Assembly: GCA_003152595.1 (NCBI GenBank)
Contig: PMAM01000349.1
Location: 9,827-16,928 of the forward strand
From: Acidobacterium sp.
Lineage (GTDB): Bacteria; Acidobacteriota; Terriglobia; Terriglobales; Acidobacteriaceae
Direction of reading: 5' to 3'
Length of the DNA: 7,102 nucleotides
The position numbers and the translations under genes were made by a program. Positions 1 through 5,465 of this stretch are shown here, piece by piece. The stretch's first letter is position 1. Each line of letters opens with the position of its first letter. The notes below the pieces were generated by a model that ran no database searches, was not told the origin of the DNA, and worked only from the letters and a program-made list of their open reading frames with translations.

Positions 1-2
1 CC

Positions 3-566
3 GGCGTCTTTCTGCCGCTCGAAGTCGCCCTGAACCAGGTATGGGGCGTCGAAAGAAACCGCTCCTACGTCATGAACCAGCTCGTATCGCTGGGAGTCGC
101 CGGGCTCATCGGGTTGCTGACCATGGTCGCCGTCGGAGCGGCCACAGCGCAGTTGAGCATTTTGTCGTTCCTGTTCTTCGGGCACACGCAGAACGCCGTC
201 TACGGATTCATTCACGAGATCTTTCTGCAGATCGCCGTCGCATTTCTCAGCATTGGAATGTTCTTCGTTATCTACTGGATCCTGCCGCGCCGGCGCCTGC
301 CGCTGCGGGCCGTGCTGCCGACCGCGGTGATCTGCGGCTTGCTGTGGGACGTAGGCCGCCTGCTCTACATCCTCGTTCTGCCACACATGGACCTGCACTC
401 GGTCTACGGCCCGTTCGAAGTGTCGGTGAGCCTGATGATCTGGGCCTTCCTGACCGGACTCCTGCTGCTGAGCGGCGCGCAATATTCAGCCACCCGCCAC
501 GCTCTGCGCCTCGCGCGCAAAGCCGAAGTAGAAGCCGCGAAGAAGGCGGACGAGAAGCCAGCGTGA
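3..566 (+). CDS. YihY/BrkB family inner-membrane protein, 3' part (5' end outside window)
   Basis: This is the C-terminal 187 residues of an integral membrane protein. The frame is open from the window edge at base 3 and ends at TGA 564-566. It begins GVFLPLEVALNQVWGVERNRSY, cut here as GVFLPLEV..LNQVWGV, which fits the BrkB/YihY signature of a Leu-Asn-x-x-Trp-Gly-Val segment followed by an Arg-rich turn. About four hydrophobic segments follow, at roughly residues 28-52, 72-93, 100-120 and 134-157. The last lies in the family's typical 'vYG..... WaFLTGLLLLSGAQ' ending. The tail is charged and rich in Ala, Lys and Glu, and is probably cytoplasmic. The family was once called 'ribonuclease BN', a name now considered wrong; its function is unsettled (envelope or transport-related in some species). 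The Met at base 72 is internal, because the conserved motif lies upstream of it. Family assignment is firm; a specific role cannot be given. Confidence 0.88.
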   Translation, partial: GVFLPLEVALNQVWGVERNRSYVMNQLVSLGVAGLIGLLTMVAVGAATAQLSILSFLFFGHTQNAVYGFIHEIFLQIAVAFLSIGMFFVIYWILPRRRLPLRAVLPTAVICGLLWDVGRLLYILVLPHMDLHSVYGPFEVSVSLMIWAFLTGLLLLSGAQYSATRHALRLARKAEVEAAKKADEKPA

Positions 567-606
567 GCGCTTAAGGTCGCACTCCCAGGAACTCGACGGA
601 GCGCGC

Positions 607-668
607 AAGGCCCTCGTTGACCCCTCTCCGCGCATTTTCGCGGAGACGGTTTCTTCAGCGAGGGCCTT
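607..668. terminator. Compound hairpin between convergent genes
   Basis: Outer arms aaggccctcgttga (607-620) and tcagcgagggcctt (655-668) pair over 14 positions with a single G-U type mismatch. Inside lies a perfect 8-bp hairpin, tctccgcg (625-632) with cgcggaga (639-646), loop of 6. It starts 4 bases beyond the TAG stop of the leftward gene at 673 and about 40 bases after the rightward stop at 566, so it could serve both transcripts. There is no U-tract on either side, so it is not a classical intrinsic terminator. It may instead work with Rho or protect 3' ends. Confidence 0.5.
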
Positions 669-672
669 CGTG

Positions 673-1269
673 CTAGCGATGCTCTGGCGCACCGCTTTTG
701 CTGCGCACCACTCCATGAATCGCCTGAGAGCCGAAGTGGCTGACCGCCGGGCCGCCGAAGACCAGCGTGACGTTGGAACTCGGAATGGTGTACGCGCTCG
801 GCTCCGCGCCCGTTATACAAATCTGCAGTGTGGACGACGGCGGATCCGTCTCAAAGGGAGCGATGCTTCCATTTCCTGTCATCAGGCTCACGGTGCCGTT
901 CACCTGAAAGCCCTCCACGGTGGCCGGACTCAGGGTAGGACAGCCGGTCATGTCCCAGGTCACCGTGGCGTTCGTCAACCGGATATGGTGCGTATGCGCG
1001 TTCTGACCGGGTTTCGTGGTATCCACAACGCCTGCCGTGATCACGTCGTCGGACATGGTCAGAGCCGCGGAGAAATCGGCCGTCGCTCGCTCCGCCTGCA
1101 CATCGAGAGACCAGGCGCCATGCATTTCCCAGGGACCGCCTTTGACGGTCGAAGGAGAATAGTCGTTGATCAGGCCGCTGAAGTGCGCATCCCTCTCCTG
1201 CGCCAAAGCGCCTGAGGCCAGGATCAGCACGGGCATGACCAGTGTTAGCAACATTAACTTAGTCTTCAT
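673..1269 (-). CDS. Small secreted protein of unknown function (FSGLINDYSP type)
   Basis: A 198-residue protein with a clear Sec signal peptide: MKTK, a hydrophobic core at about residues 5-20, and a likely cleavage after Ala-Leu-Ala 21-23. The mature protein opens with 'HFSGLINDYSPS' (29-40) and 'GPWEMHGAWSLDV' (45-57), is rich in Thr/Ser/Val as in a beta-sandwich, and carries a His-Thr-His-His run (92-95). Two mature cysteines, C110 and C151, could form a disulfide. It ends with 'VTLVFGGPAVSHFGSQAIHGVV' split here as VTLVFGG / SHFGSQAIHGVV. I recall similar hypothetical proteins from Acidobacteriota but no assigned function. The start is well supported: GGAGG (complement of 1275-1279) sits 5 bases before ATG 1267-1269. 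It is divergent from the HTH-TPR regulator gene, which might control it, but nothing in the sequence proves this. It acts in the periplasm or outside the cell. Confidence 0.82.
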   Translation of the reverse strand: MKTKLMLLTLVMPVLILASGALAQERDAHFSGLINDYSPSTVKGGPWEMHGAWSLDVQAERATADFSAALTMSDDVITAGVVDTTKPGQNAHTHHIRLTNATVTWDMTGCPTLSPATVEGFQVNGTVSLMTGNGSIAPFETDPPSSTLQICITGAEPSAYTIPSSNVTLVFGGPAVSHFGSQAIHGVVRSKSGAPEHR

Positions 1270-1456
1270 GAAAACCTCCGGGGTTTTTGAGAGTCACGCC
1301 CACGCTGGCAGCCTCCGATAACCAGGTGCCATCCGGCACTGCGCATCGCTGGTCTGGAGCGGGAACGCTTGAACTGCCCGTACACAGTCCGGCAGAGACT
1401 CCCGGGAGGTCAAACAGCATCATGCGGATGTCCGATTTACCGCTCAATGCCGTCTT
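1270..1456. other. Divergent intergenic region between the secreted protein and the regulator
   Basis: This stretch separates two genes read away from each other, so it must hold the leftward promoter. I see no convincing -35/-10 pair for that direction; a TTGACC (complement of about 1408-1413) lacks a matching -10. Two small symmetrical sites are present: a perfect 10-base palindrome ctcccgggag at 1399-1408 and a short hairpin gtgcc/ggcac at 1326-1339. Open frames on both strands here lack ribosome binding sites and recognisable protein character. Confidence 0.4.
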
Positions 1457-1484
1457 TTGCCGTTTCCATTGCCTGCGCTAGAAT
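1457..1484 (+). promoter_or_regulatory. Candidate sigma70-type promoter of the HTH-TPR regulator
   Basis: TTGCCG (1457-1462, 4 of 6 matches to TTGACA) and TAGAAT (1479-1484, 5 of 6 to TATAAT) are separated by 16 bases. Transcription would start near 1491, giving a leader of about 32 bases. That leader includes a small hairpin, cttcg 1492-1496 with cgaag 1505-1509, just before the Shine-Dalgarno. If real, the promoter rules out the in-frame TTG at 1457 as the translation start. Confidence 0.5.
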
Positions 1485-1510
1485 CGCCTCACTTCGCCAG
1501 GCGACGAAGC

Positions 1511-1516
1511 GGGGAG
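1511..1516 (+). promoter_or_regulatory. Ribosome binding site deciding the regulator start
   Basis: GGGGAG lies 6 bases before ATG 1523-1525. The alternative upstream TTG at 1457 has no comparable site, so this sequence selects 1523. Confidence 0.6.
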
Positions 1517-1522
1517 AACGCG

Positions 1523-3301
1523 ATGGTTGAGCCATCCTTCGACATACCGCGTTCCGCGGGGGCGGCAGGCAAACGGCTCGATTCCTGGAAAGAGATTGCC
1601 GGCTATCTGAACCGCGACGTGACCACCGTCCAGAGGTGGGAGAAGCGCGAAGGCATGCCGGTTCATCGCCACCAGCACCATAGCCGGGGCTCGGTGTACG
1701 CCCTCGCGTCGGAGCTGGATACGTGGCTCGAAGGCCGCCGCGTAATCCTCGAAGACGAAAAGGCCGAGCAGGAACCCGTCCCCTCTCCCGACAGCCCCAG
1801 CCCCGTTCCGCCCTGGCGCAGCAGAAGTCTGTGGGTGATCCTTGCCACCCTCGTTGCTGTGGTTCTGGCGGCATCCGCGTGGCTGGCCCATCGCAGCCAT
1901 TCCCGCAGCAACGCCCTGCCTAAAATCCGGTCGCTGGCGGTGCTGCCTTTCCGCAACCTGTCGGGCGATCCCGCGCAGGAGTATCTGGCGGACGGCGTCA
2001 CCGAAGCTCTCATCGGGCGCCTCGCCGGGATTCATGACCTCCGCGTCGTCTCCCATACCTCCGTGATGCGCTTCAGGAACCCGCAAATGTCGGTGCCCCA
2101 GATCGCAAAGGTTCTCAACGTCGACGCGGTTGTGGAGGGATCGGTCCTGCGCGAAGGCAATCGCATCCGCGTGACCGCCCAGCTGATTCGCGCCGCCACC
2201 GACGAGCATTTCTGGTCCGAGACCTATGACCGCGAAATGCGTGATGCGCTCACCCTGCAGAGCGAACTGGCGCAAACCATCGCCGAGAAAGTGGCCGTTA
2301 CGCTCAACGGGCAGGAACAGCAAAGACTCGCCGCTGCACGCCTCGTTGCCCCTGAAGTTTACGAGAGTTACCTGAAGGGCCGATTCGAACTCAATCGCGC
2401 CAGTGATCGAGCAGAGATGGAAAAGAGCATCGGCTATTTCAACGACGCTCTTCGCCAGGACGCAACCTTTGCTCCGGCCTGGCTCGGCCTTGCGGAAGCC
2501 TGGACGAGTCTGGGCACGATCATGGTCGGCGGGTCGCCGGTCGAGACACGTCCCCAGGTCATTCGCTTTACGAAGCAGGCCCTGGCGCTGGATCCGAATC
2601 TCGTCGAAGCCCACGTGTTGCTCGGCAATGTACTTCATGAGGAGTGGCAATGGTCCGAAGCCGAGGCGGAATACCGGCGCGCGCTCGACCTGAACCCGAA
2701 CGACGCGACCGCCCGCGCCGGCTATGCTTTCTGGCTCATGTGCGAGGGGAGAACGGATGAGGCCATAAGCTGGGTCGAGAGCGCCCGCGCGCTGGATCCC
2801 GTTACCGTGGAGGGCGACGACGTAGCGTGGGTTCTGTTCCAGGCGCGGCACTATGACGAGGCGATTCGCGAATCGCGAAGCGCCCTGGCGGCCGATCCGG
2901 AGAACGTAGGAGATCTGATGGACCTGGGTTTCTCGCTGATCGCCGTAAATCGGGCGGCCGAGGCGGTACCGGTCATGGAAAAAGCGGTTGCTCTCTCTCA
3001 CGGCGGTCCCGCCGCAATCGGCGTGCTGATCCGCGCTTATGCCCATAGCGGACGGCGCAGCGATGCCCTCCGCGTCCTCGACGAGCTGAAACGACGCAGA
3101 GCTTCTGGTTATGTTCCGCCCGCCGCCTTTGTAAATGCCTACCTCGGTCTCGGCGATGTCAACCAGGCTTTTTACTGGCTCGATCAGGCGTCTAACGAAA
3201 AATCGAATATCCTGCAATACGTCAAAACACACCCCTACTTTGATCCAATTCGCAACGACCCGCGATTTGCCGTGCTGATCCGCCGCATCGGACTGGAATG
3301 A
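1523..3301 (+). CDS. Membrane-anchored HTH / TolB-FlgO-like / TPR regulator
   Basis: A 592-residue protein in four blocks. Residues about 18-72 form a helix-turn-helix of the MerR/excisionase type, with 'DSWKEIAGYLNRDVTTVQRW' followed by 'REGMPVHRH' and 'ELDTWLEGR'. A Pro/Ser linker (85-98) leads to one membrane helix (about 103-122), flanked by Arg on both sides. Residues about 135-225 resemble the FlgO/TolB N-terminal-like domain: 'IRSLAVLPFRNLSGDP', 'YLADGVTEALI' and 'VDAVVEGSVLR'. The rest (276-590) is tetratricopeptide repeat, for example 'KQALALDPN', 'YRRALDLNPND' and 'ESARALDP'. This order is a familiar architecture in Acidobacteriota, often in many paralogues. The topology implies a cytoplasmic DNA-binding head and a periplasmic sensor or scaffold, but ligand and targets are unknown. 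Start ATG 1523 is preferred because of the GGGGAG site and the overlapping upstream promoter; a TTG at 1457 would add 22 residues unlike the family. It is divergent from the secreted protein at 673-1269. Class is confident, role inferred. Confidence 0.9.
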   Translation: MVEPSFDIPRSAGAAGKRLDSWKEIAGYLNRDVTTVQRWEKREGMPVHRHQHHSRGSVYALASELDTWLEGRRVILEDEKAEQEPVPSPDSPSPVPPWRSRSLWVILATLVAVVLAASAWLAHRSHSRSNALPKIRSLAVLPFRNLSGDPAQEYLADGVTEALIGRLAGIHDLRVVSHTSVMRFRNPQMSVPQIAKVLNVDAVVEGSVLREGNRIRVTAQLIRAATDEHFWSETYDREMRDALTLQSELAQTIAEKVAVTLNGQEQQRLAAARLVAPEVYESYLKGRFELNRASDRAEMEKSIGYFNDALRQDATFAPAWLGLAEAWTSLGTIMVGGSPVETRPQVIRFTKQALALDPNLVEAHVLLGNVLHEEWQWSEAEAEYRRALDLNPNDATARAGYAFWLMCEGRTDEAISWVESARALDPVTVEGDDVAWVLFQARHYDEAIRESRSALAADPENVGDLMDLGFSLIAVNRAAEAVPVMEKAVALSHGGPAAIGVLIRAYAHSGRRSDALRVLDELKRRRASGYVPPAAFVNAYLGLGDVNQAFYWLDQASNEKSNILQYVKTHPYFDPIRNDPRFAVLIRRIGLE

Positions 3302-3437
3302 AGCCCACCCGGCGACCCGCGGCCGAGTGCGCCGGGCGTCATCCATGCTACAAACTTCCGTACCGCGACCCACTCCGATTCTTCTTGCTCCAGCCCTTCC
3401 CCGCCCGCTAACCTGAAAACAATCGGAGAAGTGTGCG

Positions 3438-3463
3438 AAAAGCCCGCTATCAAGCGGGCTTTT
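3438..3463. terminator. Strong bidirectional intrinsic terminator
   Basis: Perfect 11-bp stem aaaagcccgct (3438-3448) with agcgggctttt (3453-3463) and a 4-base loop (atca). The A-run and T-run at the stem base give a T-rich exit in both directions, so it can end rightward reading from the regulator gene (stop at 3301, 136 bases upstream) and any leftward transcript from the 3500-3700 segment. Confidence 0.8.
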
Positions 3464-3663
3464 CCATTGGAAGCCCCAGGGCTCCTCTGCGTTCTCCGTG
3501 CTCGCTCACGCAGAGCACTCGCTCTTTGAAAATCCTGCAGCCCGCGAAACTTCGAACGGTGTTCCGCACCCGTTCCATTTCGGGAGAGAGGAATGTTGTC
3601 AAGTTTGTAAACAAAGGCTAAGTCTTGCGGAATGAAATTCGTGCAGGAAATGAGACAAACCAG

Positions 3664-3681
3664 AATCACAAAAATCACAAA
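3664..3681. repeat. Perfect 9-base tandem duplication
   Basis: aatcacaaa occurs twice back to back in the AT-rich part of the intergenic region. It is too short to name an element. It could be a pair of half-sites for a regulator or simple slippage. Confidence 0.6.
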
Positions 3682-3729
3682 TTATGGTCGCGCGCTTCCC
3701 GGAAAGATGAATTAACGATCTCGCCAATA

Positions 3730-3826
3730 CCAGGGGGTCCAGAAAAAACTCGACCCACTGGAATCAACGACATCCCGAGGGGTCAACCCCCCTAAAACTC
3801 AAAAATCCAGGGGGTCGGTCGCGACC
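3730..3826. repeat. Structured G-run repeat block with several inverted copies
   Basis: The 10-mer ccagggggtc occurs at 3730-3739 and again at 3807-3816, and a near-copy occurs inverted at 3752-3761 (gacccactgg, one mismatch). The first and the inverted copy form a 10-position hairpin with 9 pairs and a 12-base A-rich loop. Between them and the last copy lies a second hairpin, agggg 3778-3782 with cccct 3789-3793. Directly after comes a perfect palindrome ggtcgcgacc (3817-3826) that touches the TAG stop of the leftward barrel gene. From memory, G/C-run palindromic intergenic elements of this flavour are dispersed in Acidobacteriota genomes; I cannot verify that here. It may act as the 3' structure of the barrel transcript. 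Confidence 0.55.
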
Positions 3827-4500
3827 TACTTCACGTTGCGCCCGCCGAACTTGTAGACGATCCCTACCGACCCCGCGAACTCACTCTGCCACGTGAAGCC
3901 GTAGTGCGTGGGCTGCCAGTCCGAGACCAGGCGCACCGACAGTTTGGAGCCGAGGTTGTAGTCGAGCCAGGGACCGATGCCGAAACCCATCGCGAGCTTG
4001 TCGTTATAGATGCCCACGTCCTGGGGAGTGGTCCCTTTCGGGAACCCGTTGCCGAACGCTCCGTACGCCGCCCCTACCAGCGAGTGCATCCCGACCGTGT
4101 AATGTGGATGGCGCATCAGCCGGAAGTTCGGGCCGAACAGAAACAGATGCTCGCTCATCGGCGGGTTGACGGGAATGCCCTCGCTGTTGGCCGGAACCAC
4201 GAGCGTGCCGTACAGTCCCCGCGCCGAGGCCTCCATGCCGACGACCGATCCGAGCCACACCGTCGCCGTGCCGTTCCAGCCGAGAAGATTGATGGCATGC
4301 ACGCCGCGGCCCGGGCTGGGGTTGAAGTGCGAGTACTGCGCGCCTCCATAGAAGTCCCAGCGCTGGGCATTTTGCGGCGCTTCCCCTTCGGGAGCCGTGG
4401 CAGTCACCTGCGCGTGGAGGCAAGGCGGGCAGACGAGACAGGCAACAAAAGCGGCCAGAGCAGCAGTCAGTGCCAGGCGACGAAACATCACGGCTTTCAC
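3826..4500 (-). CDS. Outer-membrane beta-barrel protein
   Basis: A 224-residue protein with a Sec signal peptide: Lys and Arg-Arg, a hydrophobic stretch at about residues 9-24, and cleavage likely after Leu-His-Ala 28-30. The mature part is made of alternating polar/aromatic strands typical of small 8-stranded barrels. Examples are 'RWDFYGGAQYSHF' (47-59), 'INLLGWNGTATVWLG', 'EHLFLFGPNFRLM', 'YTVGMHSLVGAAYGAFG', 'LAMGFGIGPWLDYNLG', 'LSVRLVSDWQPTHYGF' and the C-terminal strand 'SVGIVYKFGG' (211-220). This resembles the OMP_b-brl/OmpA-like barrel group common in Acidobacteriota, without a C-terminal peptidoglycan-binding domain. The first codon is GTG (4498-4500), with a GAGG 11 bases upstream. 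An ATG four codons later (4486-4488) is an equally possible start and leaves the signal peptide intact. Three cysteines (C21, C24, C27) sit near the cleavage site, which is unusual. Stop is TAG. No specific ligand or function can be assigned. Confidence 0.85.
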   Translation of the reverse strand: MKAVMFRRLALTAALAAFVACLVCPPCLHAQVTATAPEGEAPQNAQRWDFYGGAQYSHFNPSPGRGVHAINLLGWNGTATVWLGSVVGMEASARGLYGTLVVPANSEGIPVNPPMSEHLFLFGPNFRLMRHPHYTVGMHSLVGAAYGAFGNGFPKGTTPQDVGIYNDKLAMGFGIGPWLDYNLGSKLSVRLVSDWQPTHYGFTWQSEFAGSVGIVYKFGGRNVK

Positions 4501-4799
4501 GCGGGCGGAAACCTCAGACCAGGAGATTGCAGATGCAGATAACGGAGAACAAAAACAAGGGTATCACCCTGAGCCGCGCTCGCGCGGAGCCCGCTCAGCA
4601 CGAGCCAACTGCACTCCTCTCTTCGACCTGGAGCGGGCGCTTTTGGTTTGCAAAAAGGAGTCCTCCATCCCGGCGACTCGAGGCCGCCGGAACAGAGGAC
4701 GAGGATGCACTGTCAGGAGCGCGAGAGACACGATCCCTGTTGTGAGCCGTTGCGCTCACCGAAGAACCTTCTGGATTGTCCTGGAGGGGACCCTGGGGT
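4501..4799. other. Intergenic region upstream of the barrel gene
   Basis: This should contain the leftward promoter of the barrel gene, but I see no good -35/-10 pair. A nested hairpin is visible at 4569-4598: outer ctgag/ctcag, inner ccgcg 4574-4578 with cgcgg 4583-4587. It would lie in the 5' leader of the leftward transcript if the promoter is further right. A low-confidence small rightward ORF (4533-4745) is listed separately. Confidence 0.4.
4533..4745 (+). CDS. Doubtful small ORF, 70 residues
   Basis: ATG 4533 is preceded by AGGAG (4521-4525) at a good 7-base spacing, the main reason to list it. The product is hydrophilic and rich in Ala, Arg, Glu and Ser ('MQITENKNKGITLSRARAEP...'), with no signal peptide, membrane segment or motif I recognise. 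It would be a lone rightward gene between two leftward ones, overlying the leader of the barrel gene and ending 54 bases before the stop of the leftward TonB-domain gene. More likely chance than gene. Confidence 0.18.
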   Translation: MQITENKNKGITLSRARAEPAQHEPTALLSSTWSGRFWFAKRSPPSRRLEAAGTEDEDALSGARETRSLL

Positions 4800-5189
4800 C
4801 TAGTGCTGAACGTCCACGACGAGGTTGACGTCGACCGGGATGGTCTGGTTGTCGAGAACGGCCGGGCGCCAGCGGAAGCTGCGGACTGCCGTCATGATGC
4901 GGCTGTCGACTACCGGGTTGATGGAGTGAACCACGTGCATGCCTGTCGGAGTTCCGGTTTCATCGAGGCTTACGAGCAGGACGAGTTCGGCGGGGTTGGA
5001 GTGGGTAGCGAGCGCATCCGTCGGGACGTCGATTTTCACGGAGCGGAGGAGTTGAGCTTGGGTGACGCCGGTGGAGACCACGAGGGAAGCAGGGGCCGCA
5101 CCTGAGGCGTCGCTGCTGGGTTTGGGGGTGGCGGCGGATGCGCTGAGCGCAAGGGAAGAGAGCAGGGTGGCAACGAGGAGATGACGCAT
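4800..5189 (-). CDS. Small periplasmic protein with TonB C-terminal-like domain
   Basis: A 129-residue protein. Residues 1-19 are a Sec signal peptide (MRHLLVATLLSSLALSASA, cleavage after Ala19), followed by a Pro/Ser/Ala linker to about residue 35. Residues about 66-128 match the TonB_C pattern: a strand 'AELVLLVSLDETGTPTGMHV', then 'NPVVDSRIMTAVRSFRWRPA' with the conserved Asp95, Ala101, Trp107 and Pro109, and the final strand 'IPVDVNLVVDV'. Full-length TonB has an N-terminal anchor and long Pro-rich spacer; here both are missing or very short, so this is a free domain and probably not an energy transducer. Start ATG 5187-5189 is chosen because GGAGG (complement of 5196-5200) lies 6 bases upstream; the ATG at 5208-5210 has no such site and would precede the signal peptide with a polar stretch. 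Stop is TAG. It stands alone and is divergent from trpE. Domain call is fairly sure, role unknown. Confidence 0.82.
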   Translation of the reverse strand: MRHLLVATLLSSLALSASAATPKPSSDASGAAPASLVVSTGVTQAQLLRSVKIDVPTDALATHSNPAELVLLVSLDETGTPTGMHVVHSINPVVDSRIMTAVRSFRWRPAVLDNQTIPVDVNLVVDVQH

Positions 5190-5224
5190 GTACAACCTCC
5201 GTTGGGTCAATAGTGACCGTCTTC

Positions 5225-5254
5225 ACCATAATCCTAGAACGATACGATTGTCAA
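5225..5254 (-). promoter_or_regulatory. Sigma70-type promoter of the TonB-domain gene
   Basis: On the minus strand a perfect TTGACA (complement of 5249-5254) is followed after 18 bases by TATGGT (complement of 5225-5230, 4 of 6 matches). Transcription would start near 5218, about 29 bases before the ATG at 5189, leaving room for the GGAGG at 5196-5200. Confidence 0.65.
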
Positions 5255-5423
5255 GGATAATTTGTAGGTAGATGTAAATAAGTTAGTTGCACACTCGATA
5301 ACTCCATAAGTTAAGGGATGATGAATTAATTTGGGGGAAAGATTTATGCGCCCGATAAGCAATGGCCACATAGCCGCCTTCGAAGGGAAGAACGCCCGCG
5401 CAACGCGAAGTGAGCCTCGCCTC
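5255..5423. other. AT-rich divergent region and leader upstream of trpE
   Basis: Bases about 5255-5345 are strikingly AT-rich against the GC-rich genes on both sides and should carry the trpE promoter; no hexamer pair is convincing (TTGCAC at 5287-5292 has no good -10). GGGGGA (5333-5338) lies 7 bases before an in-frame ATG at 5346, a possible alternative trpE start. No tryptophan-codon leader peptide is visible: the extension read from 5346 contains no Trp. Confidence 0.4.
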
Positions 5424-5458
5424 GCGCGCTATACGCTCTCCGCTGAACGCTATACGCT
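5424..5458 (+). repeat. Degenerate heptanucleotide tandem repeat
   Basis: Five consecutive 7-base units end in CGCT: gcgcgct, atacgct, ctccgct, gaacgct, atacgct. Units 2 and 5 are identical, which also makes an 11-base direct repeat, cgctatacgct, at 5427-5437 and 5448-5458. The run stops 7 bases before the preferred trpE ATG at 5466. Read in frame from 5346 it would encode the odd 'RYTLSAERYTL', which looks like noncoding sequence being translated. Confidence 0.6.
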
Positions 5459-5465
5459 AAAGCCC

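Larger units (their letters stand above)
3302..3825. other. Intergenic region of 524 bases between convergent genes
   Basis: No credible protein gene is present. Contents in order: a weak 7-bp hairpin (cccggcg 3308-3314 with cgccggg 3330-3336, no T-run); a perfect inverted repeat ctccgatt 3373-3380 / aatcggag 3421-3428; the strong terminator at 3438-3463; a 7-bp hairpin ctctgcg 3485-3491 / cgcagag 3509-3515; an AT-rich segment from about 3595 to 3720 with a 9-base tandem duplication (aatcacaaa twice, 3664-3681); and the structured G-run block at 3730-3826. The open frames across this interval lack ribosome binding sites and protein-like composition. Confidence 0.6.

Noticed and set aside
41..574. 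Overlapping plus-strand frame over the BrkB-family gene
   Set aside because: It gives an Arg/Pro/His-rich peptide, while the alternative frame has proper membrane segments and family motifs.
670..1215. Plus-strand frame opposite the secreted protein
   Set aside because: It has no ribosome binding site and is Arg/Gly-rich; the minus-strand frame has a signal peptide and a GGAGG site.
1457..1522. TTG at 1457 as start of the HTH-TPR regulator
   Set aside because: It has no Shine-Dalgarno, overlaps the candidate -35 box, and adds 22 residues unlike the family.
1478..3373. Very long open frame on the minus strand covering the regulator gene (631 codons)
   Set aside because: It is antisense to a gene with clear HTH, TolB-like and TPR motifs. 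Its own translation has no recognisable domain, and GC-rich codon bias commonly leaves such antisense frames open.
3511..3535. 'ctctttgaaaa' resembling an rRNA-operon leader motif
   Set aside because: No 16S or other rRNA sequence follows; the match is short and probably coincidental.
3904..4542. Plus-strand frame opposite the outer-membrane barrel gene
   Set aside because: Its product is Arg/His-rich without motifs; the minus strand encodes a signal peptide and barrel strands.
5248..5345. Tryptophan-attenuator leader or T-box upstream of trpE
   Set aside because: I find no Trp-rich leader peptide, no terminator/antiterminator pair with a T-run and no T-box consensus in this AT-rich stretch.
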